The notes under the pieces were generated by a model, which made no database searches, had not been told where the DNA came from, and was given only the letters and a program-made list of their open reading frames with translations. The position numbers and the translations under genes were made by a program. From positions 66,448,314 to 66,512,313 of the forward strand of contig CM051521.1 of the NCBI GenBank assembly GCA_028015205.1: DNA of 64,000 bases. Reading direction: 5' to 3'. Shown in pieces: positions 63,353 to 64,000 of this stretch. Source of the stretch: Mytilisepta virgata. Lineage: Eukaryota; Mollusca; Bivalvia; Mytilida; Mytilidae. Each line of letters starts with the position of its first letter. The first letter of the stretch is position 1.

Positions 63353-63926
63353 TATACCCTCCTCAAACAAAGTTTGGGGGGGGGGGGGGGGGTATATAGC
63401 AATCACCCTGTTCATTCGTCTGTCCGAATTTCCTTTTGACGTACTATCCGACCATGTACCTTGTAAATGCAACTCCTAGACCGTTTTAATGGATTTTGAT
63501 GAAGGTTGGGCAACATATGTAGATGTGCATGAAGCCAGTTAATTTTCACTGGATGGTTGCAAAGGGAGATAATCCAACTTAAGGGTTTTACATGTTTAAA
63601 GCTTGTAAGTGCAACTCCTAAACTGTTCAATGGAATTTGATGAAACTTTATATGAAGATTGGGCATCATATGTAGATGTGCATGCAGCAAAATAATGATC
63701 GCCGGATGCTTTCAAAGGGAGATAATCCAATTTAAGGGTATTACATGTATGGAGCTAGGAGAAGTGTAACTTCTCCTAAACTGTTCAATGGATTTTGATG
63801 GAACTTTATTTGAAGGTTGGGCATCATATGTAGATGTGCATGAAGCAAGATAATTAACGTTGGTTGCTTGCAAAGGGAAATAATCCAACTTGAGGGTTTT
63901 ACATGTGATATCACTCTCAGTTCTAA
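63353..63926 (+). mobile_element. 'ATACCCCC' hairpin-headed repeat, copy in intron 16
   Basis: Head ataccctcctcaaacaaagtttggggg with a G17 run, then three ~160-bp units (gcaactcctagaccgtttta, gcatcatatgtagatgtgca) and an end ctctcagttCTAA. Confidence 0.6.
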
Positions 63927-64000
63927 TTCTTTATAGCTGATAAAAATTTACCGTTGCAGGATAAACCTCATTGAACATTGTCAGAAAATATTTTATTTCC

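Noticed and set aside
63412..63690. 92-codon minus-strand frame
   Set aside because: Internally repetitive (HAHLHM...PNLH twice) because it reads the ~160-bp units of the ATACCCCC repeat backwards.

Overview
This is a eukaryotic, strongly AT-rich, intron-dominated window. The only cellular gene I can support is the middle part of one axonemal (outer-arm) dynein heavy chain gene of the DNAH5/DNAH8 class, on the + strand across the whole window. Sixteen exons (about 3.3 kb of coding sequence, roughly 5% of the window) can be placed at GT-AG junctions. Reading frame and codon phase are kept throughout and there are no internal stops. They encode, in order, the end of the AAA3/AAA4 linker, AAA4 (Walker A and B), the stalk coiled coil, the microtubule-binding domain, the returning coiled coil, AAA5 and the start of AAA6. 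Both ends of the gene lie outside the window.

The organism is most likely a bivalve mollusc, probably a mussel (Mytilus-like). This rests on the repeat families in the introns, several of which I recall as abundant in mussel sequence. No database search was possible.

Layout. 1-7.6 kb: exons 1-4 (numbering within this window), a Helitron/HINE-like repeat, a MITE and a decayed minus-strand retroelement fragment. 7.6-29.2 kb: one 21.6-kb intron holding a 33-bp minisatellite (about 7.8-10.9 kb) and a 10.1-kb CACTA/EnSpm-like DNA transposon (12,080-22,182) with ~1-kb inverted repeats and a 3-bp target duplication. 29.2-40.8 kb: exon 5 and an 11.4-kb intron with an almost complete DIRS-type tyrosine-recombinase retrotransposon on the minus strand (32,674-38,121), including its internal complementary region. 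40.8-51.0 kb: exons 6-11 among nested HINE-like repeats, a hairpin-headed 'ATACCCCC' repeat class and a tRNA-derived SINE. 51.0-64 kb: a 7.9-kb repeat-filled intron, then exons 12-16.

Notable points: two filled/empty site pairs show that the HINE-like repeat inserts into T-runs without a target duplication; the intron-10 tandem repeats appear to have been seeded by the 3' end of exon 10; a 31-bp tandem duplication copies the splice donor of exon 15; and the DIRS internal region carries the joined outer ends of the element. I see no bacterial-type system, CRISPR array or obviously new gene cluster.
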